DNA of 64,000 nucleotides. Origin: Spirosoma arboris. Lineage in GTDB: Bacteria > Bacteroidota > Bacteroidia > Cytophagales > Spirosomataceae. Below are positions 28,419-36,830 of this stretch, piece by piece. Numbering within the stretch: position 1 is the first letter of the stretch; each line of letters begins with the position of its first letter. A model generated the notes under the pieces. The model was not told where the DNA came from. It did not search any database and saw only the letters and a program-made list of their open reading frames with translations. Both the position numbers and the translations under genes were made by a program. The DNA is taken from assembly GCF_009754945.1 (NCBI RefSeq), contig NZ_WPIN01000004.1, forward strand, positions 372,001 through 436,000, written 5' to 3'.

Positions 28419-29822
28419 TCACTTGGGTGTAATCCGCAACAGGGCATCCGGTGTATTGGTCAGCACGTATAAAGCGCCATCTGGCCCAATCTTTAAATCG
28501 CGTATGCGACCATATCCTTTCAGTAAAATCTCCTGTTCAATAACCTGATCGCGGTCAATAACCAGTCGTCGGATTTCTTCAAACTTGAGAGCGCCAACAA
28601 GCAGGTTATTTTTCCACTTTGCAAACTGAGGGCTGGTTACAAATTCAATAGGGCATACGGCAATAGATGGAGTCCAATAGGTAATGGGCTGCTCCATGCC
28701 TTCTTTCTGCGTTTCCTTAGAGATAATGCTCCCATTATAGTCAATGCCGTAGGTGATAACTGGCCATCCATAGTTGGCTCCCTTCTTCAGAATATTCAAT
28801 TCATCGCCCCCTTGTGGGCCATGTTCACTCGCATACAGTACGCCCGTTACCGGATGCTGCGCCAGCCCCTCCACGTTTCGGTTACCCCAGCTGTAGATAG
28901 CCTGTAAATCATTTTCTTTTCCATAAAGAGGATTATCTTTCGGAATCGATCCATCGCTATTGATGCGATAAACTTTGCCGGAAGGTCTTGACAGAATTTG
29001 TGAATCCTGGGCGCGATTCATATCCCCAATCGTAAAATAGAGAAACCCTTGTTTATCAAACAGTAGGCGGCATCCCCACCGCGTGCCACCGCTTACTTGC
29101 AGGGAGTCATTTACCTGAAATAACGTTTGCTCGTCAATCCATTGATGATTCTGAACTTTACCCCGGACAATCTTGGTCATGCCGGGCATCGTTTTGTCGG
29201 TGCTGTTTTTTGAATTATGACTAAAAGCCAGGTAAATCCAGCCGTTTTTTGAATAAGCAGGGTCCAGTGCCAAATCCATCATTCCCCCAACCATATCATA
29301 GGCATACGTTTTGGGCAGGCCGGTTATGGGTCGGGTATCAAGTTTCCCGTTCACCATCCAGTAAAGATCCCCAAACTTCCCCGTGATTAGCGCATGATTC
29401 GCATCGACAAACTCAATCCCCCAGGGTCCTTTAATTCCCTCTGTAATGAGCTTTTCTATCTTGAGGGAGTAGAGTTTCGTGGTTATATCGAGTGGTAACT
29501 CAATCTTACTGACGATCTCTGGCGAAGTCTGGGCCTTGAGAATAAAGTCAGTAACGTCCTCGATCTGCTTTGCCGAAAGGACACCCTCCCACTTGATCAT
29601 CTCGGTAGAGGGAATTCCGTTTCGTATTGTTTTCAGGATTGAATTTCGGTCTCCACCATGTTTCCAGTCTTTTTTTAGTAGAGCCGGTGCCACACTGCCT
29701 TGTAATTGTGCACCATGACAGCCGGCACAGTACGTCTTATAGACGATCTCACCAGTTTGAGCGGACGAATAAATAGGTAGGTTCAGTAAAATGCCAACAC
29801 TTACAAGTAGTATTCGATACAT
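28419..29822 (-). CDS. Periplasmic cytochrome c / PQQ-type sugar dehydrogenase fusion
   Basis: I start at the ATG at 29822, which gives a signal peptide (MYRILLVSVGILLNLPIYSS) and 467 residues; the longer frame to 29924 is not signal-like. A monohaem cytochrome c domain comes first (about 24-105; haem motif CAGCH, C32-H36, with axial Met probably in STEMIKWEG). A six-bladed glucose/sorbosone dehydrogenase propeller follows (about 130-467; GPWGIEFVDANHALIT, GGMMDLALDPAYSKNGWIYL, WGNRNVEGLAQHPVTG). It should oxidise a sugar or related alcohol in the periplasm and pass electrons to its own haem. The substrate is unknown. Confidence 0.9.
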   Translation of the reverse strand: MYRILLVSVGILLNLPIYSSAQTGEIVYKTYCAGCHGAQLQGSVAPALLKKDWKHGGDRNSILKTIRNGIPSTEMIKWEGVLSAKQIEDVTDFILKAQTSPEIVSKIELPLDITTKLYSLKIEKLITEGIKGPWGIEFVDANHALITGKFGDLYWMVNGKLDTRPITGLPKTYAYDMVGGMMDLALDPAYSKNGWIYLAFSHNSKNSTDKTMPGMTKIVRGKVQNHQWIDEQTLFQVNDSLQVSGGTRWGCRLLFDKQGFLYFTIGDMNRAQDSQILSRPSGKVYRINSDGSIPKDNPLYGKENDLQAIYSWGNRNVEGLAQHPVTGVLYASEHGPQGGDELNILKKGANYGWPVITYGIDYNGSIISKETQKEGMEQPITYWTPSIAVCPIEFVTSPQFAKWKNNLLVGALKFEEIRRLVIDRDQVIEQEILLKGYGRIRDLKIGPDGALYVLTNTPDALLRITPK

Positions 29823-30069
29823 GGAGGATGTCATTAAGACCTCATTCATACCAGTCTTTTTTAGTTGAAGATTAGAGGATAGTAAGTCAACTACTGCGAG
29901 TGGCAATTCGTTTTCGTACGCCAACCCTGACTATACAAATAAGAAGATCTTATTATAATTTTCTCTTATGAGAGGGTATATACCGATGCATAAGCTCACT
30001 ATATAGATAGGTAGGTTAGTTAGGGTTACAACCCCTGATTTATCTACCTTGAAGATTAGGTTGGTTAAA

Positions 30070-30098
30070 GAAGCTTGACCCTGTCAAGCTTCTTTTTT
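30070..30098 (+). terminator. Hairpin with T-tract in the 260-bp gap before the PAP2 gene end
   Basis: GAAGCTTGAC (30070-30079) pairs with GTCAAGCTTC (30083-30092), followed by six T on the + strand. The minus-strand version is followed by TTTAACC only, so termination of the inositol-lipid operon here would be weaker than on the + strand. The rest of 29823-30150 holds no gene that I can see. Confidence 0.5.
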
Positions 30099-30150
30099 AG
30101 TATAACCAGAGCAAATCCATAGCTTACGCTTACGCAATTCCTAACGTCTG

Positions 30151-31086
30151 TTAAGCCGTCAAAGCAACCATTTGCTGACTAAAAGCAGTTAGCCAGCGTG
30201 TTTTGGACATCTGATTAAACAGCGTAATACCGACTACAGCGCAGGTAATACCGGCCAATACGTCCAACACATAATGGTGACTTGTGTAGACGGCTGAAAA
30301 CCAAATACCTACCATCACAATGGCAAAGAATAAATTGACCAGACCCATTTTGTTTTTTAGGCCGTAGTACAGAACAATCACCGGATAAGACGAGTGCAGC
30401 GAAGGCATGGCGGCAAACACATTCGAGCTTTTAGTGTAAATAGAGTGGAAGAGCGAGATACCAAAATACTGGTCAAAATTGGCCAAACCAGCGGTATTGC
30501 CCGGTGTTTGCGGATGAAACGTAAAGCCATAGGCCTGTATATACCAGGGCGGAGCCGCCGGATAAACATAGTAGATCACAAAACCCAGCAGATTGACCAG
30601 CACAAATGTCAGCGCCAGGGGATAGAACGCAGGCCTGTTTTTGATAAAAAGATACGTAGCGAATAAGAGCGGGATAGGAATCCAGCTAACATAAAACAAC
30701 CCGGTCAATACGTTTAGTAGCGTAGTTCGATGAGCCAGCCAGTATTCATTAGGCGTCAGAATCGACGAGCCGTACGAAATGCCGAAAAGCTTCTTTTCCA
30801 GTCGATATAGTGATTCTATGTGTACATCATTGTATCGATAATTCGGAAACGCTTTCATGTAATCGAACACGATCCAGTACACAATGAAAATCGAAAAGCC
30901 GATCAGAAACTTACGGCTTTGGTCGGAGGCAAAATACAATCCATTCACTAAGCCAATCAACACCAACTGGTCCGACTTGAAGCCAATCAGCATAAAGGAT
31001 AGCAGCAGATAGGTCAGTGAGATCAGGCTTAGTGTTAGAATCTGTTTATAAAGAGATGGGCTGGCAATTGATGAATTTGTGATCAT
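30151..31086 (-). CDS. AUR1/PAP2-family enzyme, probable inositol phosphorylceramide synthase
   Basis: The ATG at 31086 is preferred to a TTG at 31101, giving 311 residues with about six membrane helices. Acid-phosphatase/AUR1 motifs are ordered PAAPPWY (176-182), AMPSLHSSYPV (catalytic His about 232) and HHYVLDVLAG (about 270-278), as in AUR1 and its bacterial relatives. The enzyme family transfers a phosphoinositol head group from phosphatidylinositol to ceramide. The assignment rests on the next genes: a phosphatidyltransferase, a PgpA phosphatase and the operon layout. A plain lipid phosphatase is the alternative. Confidence 0.7.
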   Translation of the reverse strand: MITNSSIASPSLYKQILTLSLISLTYLLLSFMLIGFKSDQLVLIGLVNGLYFASDQSRKFLIGFSIFIVYWIVFDYMKAFPNYRYNDVHIESLYRLEKKLFGISYGSSILTPNEYWLAHRTTLLNVLTGLFYVSWIPIPLLFATYLFIKNRPAFYPLALTFVLVNLLGFVIYYVYPAAPPWYIQAYGFTFHPQTPGNTAGLANFDQYFGISLFHSIYTKSSNVFAAMPSLHSSYPVIVLYYGLKNKMGLVNLFFAIVMVGIWFSAVYTSHHYVLDVLAGITCAVVGITLFNQMSKTRWLTAFSQQMVALTA

Positions 31087-31109
31087 TTTAGTAGTAAACA
31101 AGTACGGAA

Positions 31110-32402
31110 TCAGACCATAATCCGTTCAACCATATTTTCACCAGTAGACGCGTTAGTGCCTTCTACCTGAATATATTTTACGTTTGGCGCCCAAAACGTA
31201 CCACCTTCAATATGAAGGTAAAGGCGTTTTAAAATCACCTTTTTCTGATTTACAGTAGCATATACATAGTAGCCTGAATCTTGCTCCGATTTGACCAGAC
31301 GAAGGGGAAATTTCTTGTACGACACAAAGTTCAGCTCGTATTCTTCGTTTGACAGAGGCCGCGCTTTAATACCATACGCAAACGTCCGCTGAATATAGGA
31401 AAGCTCCTCCTGTTGGTTCTGTTCGGTATAGCGAATCCAGAAAACATGAACTGGGTCTTGCTTGTCCAGTTTCCCGTTTTTTAGATTCAAAGCACAGATA
31501 ATCGTGTTCGTATTAGGATCGCGCTGAAGGTAAAATAACTGATTCGGTACGTTTTGAGGCACCGGAAAACTCGTGACTACTTTATTCTTTTGAGGCTTGT
31601 CGCCAGATACGCCTTTCGCTGTAACTGGCTGCCCGAGCGAAGTGGCCAGCACTAAAAATGCCATGACCAGGGCGGTTGGTCGGACGGTCGATTTTTCTTT
31701 CTGATCGAGCGCTTTTTTAGCATCCATCAGCCGATTATAAGCCGTCCAGTTAGTCATGAAAGCCATGATCGTAAGGGGTAATGTAAAAATCGACATCGTT
31801 TCAAAAACGTGCACAGGAATACCTGGCACAAAGATTTTAAAATCGGGACCAAGCAAAGGAGCAAAACAGCCACAAGCCAATGCTGATACCCCAATGGTAA
31901 TGACTCGTTCGGGACGTTGCATAAGCCCACCTTTGCTCTCGATGCCCAATCCTTCGGCACGAGCGCGGGTATAGCTCACCATCATGGAACCAATCAGCGC
32001 AATAAAGGCAAACAGCGAACCGAAAAAGTAGTGATGGGCAATCAGGTAATAACAAATGCCCAGAAACATGATCAATTCACTATACCGATCCAGTACCGAA
32101 TCGATTAGCGCTCCGGACAGGGAACTCATCTTGCCTAGTCGCGCTACCTGGCCATCGAGCATATCAAATAAACCCGCAAAAAGCACCAGCGCACCAGCCC
32201 AGCCAATGTAACTTAAATCGCCCCGGTTACCCTGCTGGGCCCCCAGAATGAAGATTACGGCAACGCCAATATTTAAGACAAGACCAATGACCGTAACCAT
32301 ATTGGGCGTTAGCCCTAACCGGATCAGCAATCTGACAAAAGGATTGATGACGGTATATATTCCTAATTGAACTCTAGTTCTGAATGTAAGTGCCTGTTCC
32401 AT
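31110..32402 (-). CDS. CDP-alcohol phosphatidyltransferase fused to DUF4833
   Basis: From the ATG at 32402 (the frame extends to 32468 but would overlap the upstream gene) the protein has 430 residues. Residues about 15-245 form a multi-spanning CDP-alcohol phosphatidyltransferase with the full motif D83-G84-x2-A87-R88-x8-G97-x3-D101-x3-D105. Residues about 280-430 are a soluble domain of the DUF4833 kind (VFWIRYTEQNQQEELSYIQR, RPLSNEEYELNFVSYKKF) after a hydrophobic stretch (PTALVMAFLVLATSLGQPV) that may take it to the periplasm. In context it probably makes phosphatidylinositol-phosphate from CDP-diacylglycerol and inositol phosphate. Confidence 0.8.
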   Translation of the reverse strand: MEQALTFRTRVQLGIYTVINPFVRLLIRLGLTPNMVTVIGLVLNIGVAVIFILGAQQGNRGDLSYIGWAGALVLFAGLFDMLDGQVARLGKMSSLSGALIDSVLDRYSELIMFLGICYYLIAHHYFFGSLFAFIALIGSMMVSYTRARAEGLGIESKGGLMQRPERVITIGVSALACGCFAPLLGPDFKIFVPGIPVHVFETMSIFTLPLTIMAFMTNWTAYNRLMDAKKALDQKEKSTVRPTALVMAFLVLATSLGQPVTAKGVSGDKPQKNKVVTSFPVPQNVPNQLFYLQRDPNTNTIICALNLKNGKLDKQDPVHVFWIRYTEQNQQEELSYIQRTFAYGIKARPLSNEEYELNFVSYKKFPLRLVKSEQDSGYYVYATVNQKKVILKRLYLHIEGGTFWAPNVKYIQVEGTNASTGENMVERIMV

Positions 32403-32421
32403 AGTAAGTAGGCGTATTGTG

Positions 32422-34992
32422 TTAAAAATCAAACGTGGCGCGGGCACGGATACCCCATTGCGATACATTTGGATGATCTAAATAATTAAGTCGTTTAACC
32501 AGATCAATCCGGAAAAACTTCAGCACATTGGCGACGCCCGCACTTGCTTCGATATAAGGCGTTTTGTTTAAGGTGTACGTTGTAAGTACACCCGATGCAT
32601 TGGTCGGGAACTCGTATAAGGAGGGGTTCTGCTGCGGATCATTTTGGCTTCGTAAACCGCCATAAAGCGCTTTGAATGAAATGGCCTCCCGCCATTTCAG
32701 TTTCTTAAACAATGGGATTTTATTGAAGAAGAACCCATTAAATGAGTGATCAATGTTTACACTGGCATAGTGGTCACTGACGAATTCCAGAAAATTCATC
32801 AGGTTATACGAATTCAATTGATAGGCGTATGTCTGGTTGGCCCGGTGAATAGTCAGGAGTGGGAAAGGTACCTGGCCGAAAATATAGCCTCCCTGTACGG
32901 CTACGTTGGTATAACCCAGTTGCGACAGATAGAAGCGTTTACTAATGCTTCCAGTCAGGTTTTGGTAATTATAGGTACTGTTGAGTAACCCTTTCACCCC
33001 AGCCGTAAAGCGCAGCGTATAGACCGGATAACGCCCTACAATGGGCACCCGGTAAATCTTGCCCTGATAGAACTGTTCATTGGGTGCCCAGCGGGCTTCC
33101 ACCGAGAATTCTGTAGTGGTTAACGTATGTGAGGGGGCGCTGTCATTTTCTTCAGGTTGTTTAAACTGCAAAGCTCCTGCTGGCGATTGTTGCCAGTTTT
33201 TAAAGCCGATGTTGTATGAAAAATGGTTTTCAAATTCGTGAACATAGTCAATGCGCCAGGTATCGTTGTACAGCCATTTGTCGTTAACACCGCGTTTGAA
33301 CGACAGCAGAAAGTTGTCTTCCTGCACAAATTGAAGCTCCTGCCCTGGAATTTTTGTATCGCGCTGGAAACTGGCCCGAACGTAGTTTTGTGGAAACTGG
33401 TAAATCGTCTTATTATTAATGGAATACGTTCCACTCAAAAAATACTTCCAGCGTTGGTCTTTGAACCCATATGCAGCATACGTTTCGGCGTAGTACCGTT
33501 TACTCAGCTCAGGTGTGGTACGTCCACCCAATCGTAGCCGAAAGCCCTCAACCGGGTTGAAGCTATAGAACGTATTGGCTGGTCCCATCTCAAAAGGCCC
33601 GAATGATTTATAACCAGCCAACAGGAACGTTAAAGCCTCCATCGTTCGCCGAAACGAGGGCATTCGTTTTAAGCTATCAATGTTGGTGTAGATCTTCGAT
33701 TCGGCAGCCGAAAGAGAATCATGTCGACTAACCAGCCAGAACTGATCCGGTTTCTTATCGGCGTCGGCTTCTACTACTTGTGGCTGACCATCATAAAAAC
33801 TATCGATGTGTGCTTCGTCCGTTTTATAGTTTCGATAAGACAGGGTTCGCTGACCGAAAATACCGCCACCCTTGCCGCCTTTACTAAGCCCAAAGTCGGC
33901 CAGCATATCACTTTTGTTGAGGTAGTATTTGCCATCGGTATTTTGCTCGAATTGCAGCCGAATCTGCAAGTCGCGAACCCAGTTCAGGTTGATTTTGGGA
34001 TTGACTGTCAGGTTAATTTTTTGTACCGCATAATTACTGTCTAGCGTTACGTACATCTTTCCTTCGAACAGCATATCGGTTCCATTACGGGGTACAAAGT
34101 TCAAGCCGATCAGTTTGTTCTTGCCAATAGTAAGCGTATCGGCCAGATAATATTGATAAAAAAGAGGGGCATTCGTGGCAATCGGACTTAGGAACTGGTT
34201 GGTCATCAAGAAGATCGAATTTGAATAAATATCGACCTTCGAATACATCCGGTTTAAATAAAGACTGAGTCCATTGCTATCAAAATACTGACCAAAATCG
34301 ACCCGTTTTTTGGCTTTAATAATGACTTTCTCCTTCTGTGGATCTTTGCGGTAATAGGCATCCGATACTTTTTCTTCCAGATAAACAGGCAGCAGTGACT
34401 TACCCGGCAAAGTCGTAGTATCCCGGTTATTTAGCAGAAACTTATATTTCTGGAAAATCTTTCGATCCGATACTTTCGTGGATAAGCTACTGAGTGAAAA
34501 TTGCAACTTGTCGTATTCCTCATAGGCTGCGTAGGCATAATGACCAATCTGATTCTGCTCTTTGTGGCTAATCACATTTCGAATCAGCTCAACCGCCGGA
34601 TTATTTTTATTGCGATACCGTTCCTGTTTGCCTTTGCGAATAACAACCTCATTCAACTGCTGTGCATCTGGCTCCAACCGAACGGTAACCTGCTGCGATT
34701 TACCCGGTGTAATGCTTTTCGTAATCGATTTGTAGCCAAGAAATGAGATGGCAAGTTTGTCGTAATTGCCGTTCCCGGTCAACGTATACGTACCCCGGTC
34801 ATTACTGGTCGTACCAATGGTAGTTCCAACAAAAACGATGTTGGCGAATGGTAAGGGCTGATTCGTAGCCCCGTCAATAATAGTTCCAGTGACGGTGGTC
34901 GTCTGGGCGCGGGTTAAACCAGAAATCAAAAACAGCAACCCGCTCAGAAGCAGGACTGTTCGATAAAATACGCTGTGAAGTAAATAGTTCAT
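32422..34992 (-). CDS. Outer membrane protein with carboxypeptidase-regulatory-like N-domain (DUF5686 type)
   Basis: An 856-residue protein with a signal peptide (about 1-29, ending RAQ), a CarboxypepD_reg-like domain (about 31-115; VTGTIIDGATNQPLPFANIVF) and a long region of the DUF5686 sort, ending in beta-barrel strands (GVANVLKFFRIDLVKRL, terminal ATFDF with C-terminal Phe). It is very probably inserted in the outer membrane. Function is unknown; its place inside a lipid head-group operon suggests a link to envelope lipids. It overlaps gtrA by 4 bp. Confidence 0.8.
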   Translation of the reverse strand: MNYLLHSVFYRTVLLLSGLLFLISGLTRAQTTTVTGTIIDGATNQPLPFANIVFVGTTIGTTSNDRGTYTLTGNGNYDKLAISFLGYKSITKSITPGKSQQVTVRLEPDAQQLNEVVIRKGKQERYRNKNNPAVELIRNVISHKEQNQIGHYAYAAYEEYDKLQFSLSSLSTKVSDRKIFQKYKFLLNNRDTTTLPGKSLLPVYLEEKVSDAYYRKDPQKEKVIIKAKKRVDFGQYFDSNGLSLYLNRMYSKVDIYSNSIFLMTNQFLSPIATNAPLFYQYYLADTLTIGKNKLIGLNFVPRNGTDMLFEGKMYVTLDSNYAVQKINLTVNPKINLNWVRDLQIRLQFEQNTDGKYYLNKSDMLADFGLSKGGKGGGIFGQRTLSYRNYKTDEAHIDSFYDGQPQVVEADADKKPDQFWLVSRHDSLSAAESKIYTNIDSLKRMPSFRRTMEALTFLLAGYKSFGPFEMGPANTFYSFNPVEGFRLRLGGRTTPELSKRYYAETYAAYGFKDQRWKYFLSGTYSINNKTIYQFPQNYVRASFQRDTKIPGQELQFVQEDNFLLSFKRGVNDKWLYNDTWRIDYVHEFENHFSYNIGFKNWQQSPAGALQFKQPEENDSAPSHTLTTTEFSVEARWAPNEQFYQGKIYRVPIVGRYPVYTLRFTAGVKGLLNSTYNYQNLTGSISKRFYLSQLGYTNVAVQGGYIFGQVPFPLLTIHRANQTYAYQLNSYNLMNFLEFVSDHYASVNIDHSFNGFFFNKIPLFKKLKWREAISFKALYGGLRSQNDPQQNPSLYEFPTNASGVLTTYTLNKTPYIEASAGVANVLKFFRIDLVKRLNYLDHPNVSQWGIRARATFDF

Positions 34993-35366
34993 GACATGGT
35001 GAAGACGAAGTCTTTTTGCAGAAAATAATTGTAACTGACACCCACCAGAATCCCTACAGCTGTTTTAGCTAGTAGATATTGGATGTCCAGAAAATGAGTG
35101 GCCACATAAAGACCGGCTGCATTAGCCGCTGCATTGCCGAGCCAAACCAAAACAAACCGGCTAAACTGCGACGCAACGGGCTGGTTATTACCGGCGAACG
35201 CCCATTTTTTTGAGATAATAAAACTGGCCAGTCCACCAACAACAGCGCCCGTTACACTGGCTGATAAATACCAGATTTGCCATAATTGCACACAAAGAAT
35301 CGTCGTTAGAAAGTCGATCCCGGTAGCTATGAGCGAGGTGGCCTGAACTTTAAGGAATGTTTGCAT
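34989..35366 (-). CDS. GtrA-like family membrane protein
   Basis: A 125-residue protein with four predicted membrane helices and the family features: FLKVQATSLIATGIDFLTTI at the start, VGGLASFIISKKWAFAG, RFVLVWLGNAAANAAGLY and GVSYNYFLQKDFVF at the end. GtrA proteins are thought to flip or carry lipid-linked sugars or isoprenoid phosphates. Here it is translationally coupled (ATGA overlap) to the DUF5686 gene and lies just downstream of pgpA. Confidence 0.9.
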   Translation of the reverse strand: MQTFLKVQATSLIATGIDFLTTILCVQLWQIWYLSASVTGAVVGGLASFIISKKWAFAGNNQPVASQFSRFVLVWLGNAAANAAGLYVATHFLDIQYLLAKTAVGILVGVSYNYFLQKDFVFTMS

Positions 35367-35372
35367 AACGTT

Positions 35373-35819
35373 TTATAAAATACTCAGCGCCAGAGCTCCC
35401 TGTAAGATCAAGTTTGCATAAAGCCCGGCAAGCAGATCGTCGAACATGACGCCCCAGCCCCCACGCAGTTTCTCCAACTTTCGGATGCCGAAGGGTTTCG
35501 CGATGTCGAACAGACGAAACAAAACGAGACCAGCCAGCAGACTTTTTTCGTTAATCGGGATGAACAACAAGCTCAGGCACATGCCCGCTATTTCGTCGAT
35601 AACGACGCGATAACTGTCTTTACCCCATTGCTCTTCAACCACATTGGCCGACCAAATGCCCACCGCTGTAATGCCAATGGTAATCAGGATCGGGGCAAAA
35701 AATGGATAGTGAACCGACTGTGCCAGATACCAGATTCCACAACACACAATGGCAGCTACTGTACCTCCACCCTTGCGGATGTAGCCAATACCCAGGCCAG
35801 TAGCAATTAATTTATGCAT
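35373..35819 (-). CDS. pgpA: Phosphatidylglycerophosphatase A family (PgpA)
   Basis: A 148-residue membrane enzyme with the PgpA motifs ATGLGIGYIRKGGGTVAA, VVIDEIAGMCLSLLFIP (metal-binding Asp/Glu), LVLFRLFDIAKPFGIRKLEKL and GWGVMFDDLLAGLYANL. The family removes a phosphate from phosphatidylglycerophosphate. In this operon, with a phosphatidyltransferase and an AUR1-like enzyme, it may instead or also dephosphorylate phosphatidylinositol-phosphate (inference from known Bacteroides loci). It is the first gene of the run. Confidence 0.93.
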   Translation of the reverse strand: MHKLIATGLGIGYIRKGGGTVAAIVCCGIWYLAQSVHYPFFAPILITIGITAVGIWSANVVEEQWGKDSYRVVIDEIAGMCLSLLFIPINEKSLLAGLVLFRLFDIAKPFGIRKLEKLRGGWGVMFDDLLAGLYANLILQGALALSIL

Positions 35820-35863
35820 TGTGTTATAGAATTTAGTCGCTGAAAGCGAGTCCTTTAAGTAAA

Positions 35864-36529
35864 TCAGTGAGATAAAACGGCTGATTCCGAGCCGTGCTGT
35901 CTAAGCTCAATCTCGGGGTCAGCAATGAATAAAAAGTTGACAATCATTTGAGTAATAAGCTGTTTATGGTCTTCAGCATAGGTATTAAAATCATCCTCAT
36001 TCATTTGCCAGGTATTCATGGTAAGGGCTTTTCCCAGAAAAATGAATTGAGTATTCGAAAGCAATAGACTTAATACGTGATGCGTATTAACAGGCCGCAC
36101 GATACCCTGATCGATGGCTTCTTTGAGTTGCTGCTCAAAGAGTAAAGCAGCCTGGGTTTTGGCCGCCTGTATAATATTCACCAAATGGTCTGGGGCACGA
36201 TGCAATTCATTCAGAATAAATATGCACAGACTCGGATTGCTCTTGAACGTCTGAAAATCGTGCTCGATTAACTCAACTAGTTTCTCTTTCAGACTAATAG
36301 GCTTGTGGAGCACAGTTGTCATGCCCTGGAAGAAAAGCTGAAGCATTTCCTCGAAGACGGTTGCGAAGAGTTTTTCCTTACTACGGAAATAGTAATTCAT
36401 TAAGGCACAATTCAGCCCGGCTTCCTTGGCAATATCACGAGTGGTAGCTCCCTCAAAGCCTTTTTCCAGGAATACTTTCCTCGCTGCGTCCTTAATTTTC
36501 TCTTCCGTTGAACTAGCACATTTCATCAT
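35864..36529 (-). CDS. TetR/AcrR family transcriptional regulator
   Basis: Start at the ATG at 36529 (221 residues) is chosen because a full promoter lies at 36547-36579, downstream of the longest possible start at 36565. The N-terminal HTH is typical (EEKIKDAARKVFLEKGFEGA, TRDIAKEAGLNCALMNYYFR, SKEKLFATVFEEML). The C-terminal ligand domain (about 80-215) is of no clear sub-family. It sits 45 bp upstream of pgpA on the same strand and could be the first gene of the lipid operon, so autorepression and control of that operon are both possible. Confidence 0.92.
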   Translation of the reverse strand: MMKCASSTEEKIKDAARKVFLEKGFEGATTRDIAKEAGLNCALMNYYFRSKEKLFATVFEEMLQLFFQGMTTVLHKPISLKEKLVELIEHDFQTFKSNPSLCIFILNELHRAPDHLVNIIQAAKTQAALLFEQQLKEAIDQGIVRPVNTHHVLSLLLSNTQFIFLGKALTMNTWQMNEDDFNTYAEDHKQLITQMIVNFLFIADPEIELRQHGSESAVLSH

Positions 36530-36546
36530 TATTCCAATTTGTTGAG

Positions 36547-36579
36547 CAAAGGTACAGTCAGTCAACTATATTTGCCAAA
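36547..36579 (-). promoter_or_regulatory. Consensus Bacteroidota promoter of the TetR gene
   Basis: On the minus strand TTTG (36576-36579), a 21-bp spacer and TACCTTTG (36547-36554) match the -33/-7 consensus TTTG-N19-21-TAnnTTTG fully. Transcription would start near 36540, about 10 nt before the ATG at 36529. Confidence 0.7.
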
Positions 36580-36581
36580 TG

Positions 36582-36601
36582 ATTTAAGCAAATGTTTAAA
36601 T
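36582..36601. promoter_or_regulatory. Inverted repeat next to the tetR promoter
   Basis: ATTTAA and TTAAAT with an 8-bp spacer lie just upstream of the -33 box. TetR repressors bind such palindromes, but the arms are AT-only, so chance is possible. The remaining 230 bp up to the pfkB-family gene show nothing else. Confidence 0.3.
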
Positions 36602-36830
36602 TATATGTTTTAAATAATTCGATGATGGGGAACATTACGAACTCTAATCGGCTTATCCCTTTTACAATGACGAACCTACTTGATATAAATCATCGTAATG
36701 CCGTGATCCTCAATGTTGTATAAGATTAATATGGGATTAATTAGGACATTAACGATAATCAAGCAAGTGTGCTGAACTACATATTCTCAACTAGTAAACT
36801 TAACCTGTCGCGTAAGGACAGACACCACTT

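Noticed and set aside
30001..30060. GGTAGG/TAGGTTAG-like repeats suggesting a riboswitch or repeat array
   Set aside because: Short, imperfect and not foldable into a known riboswitch pattern; treated as background.
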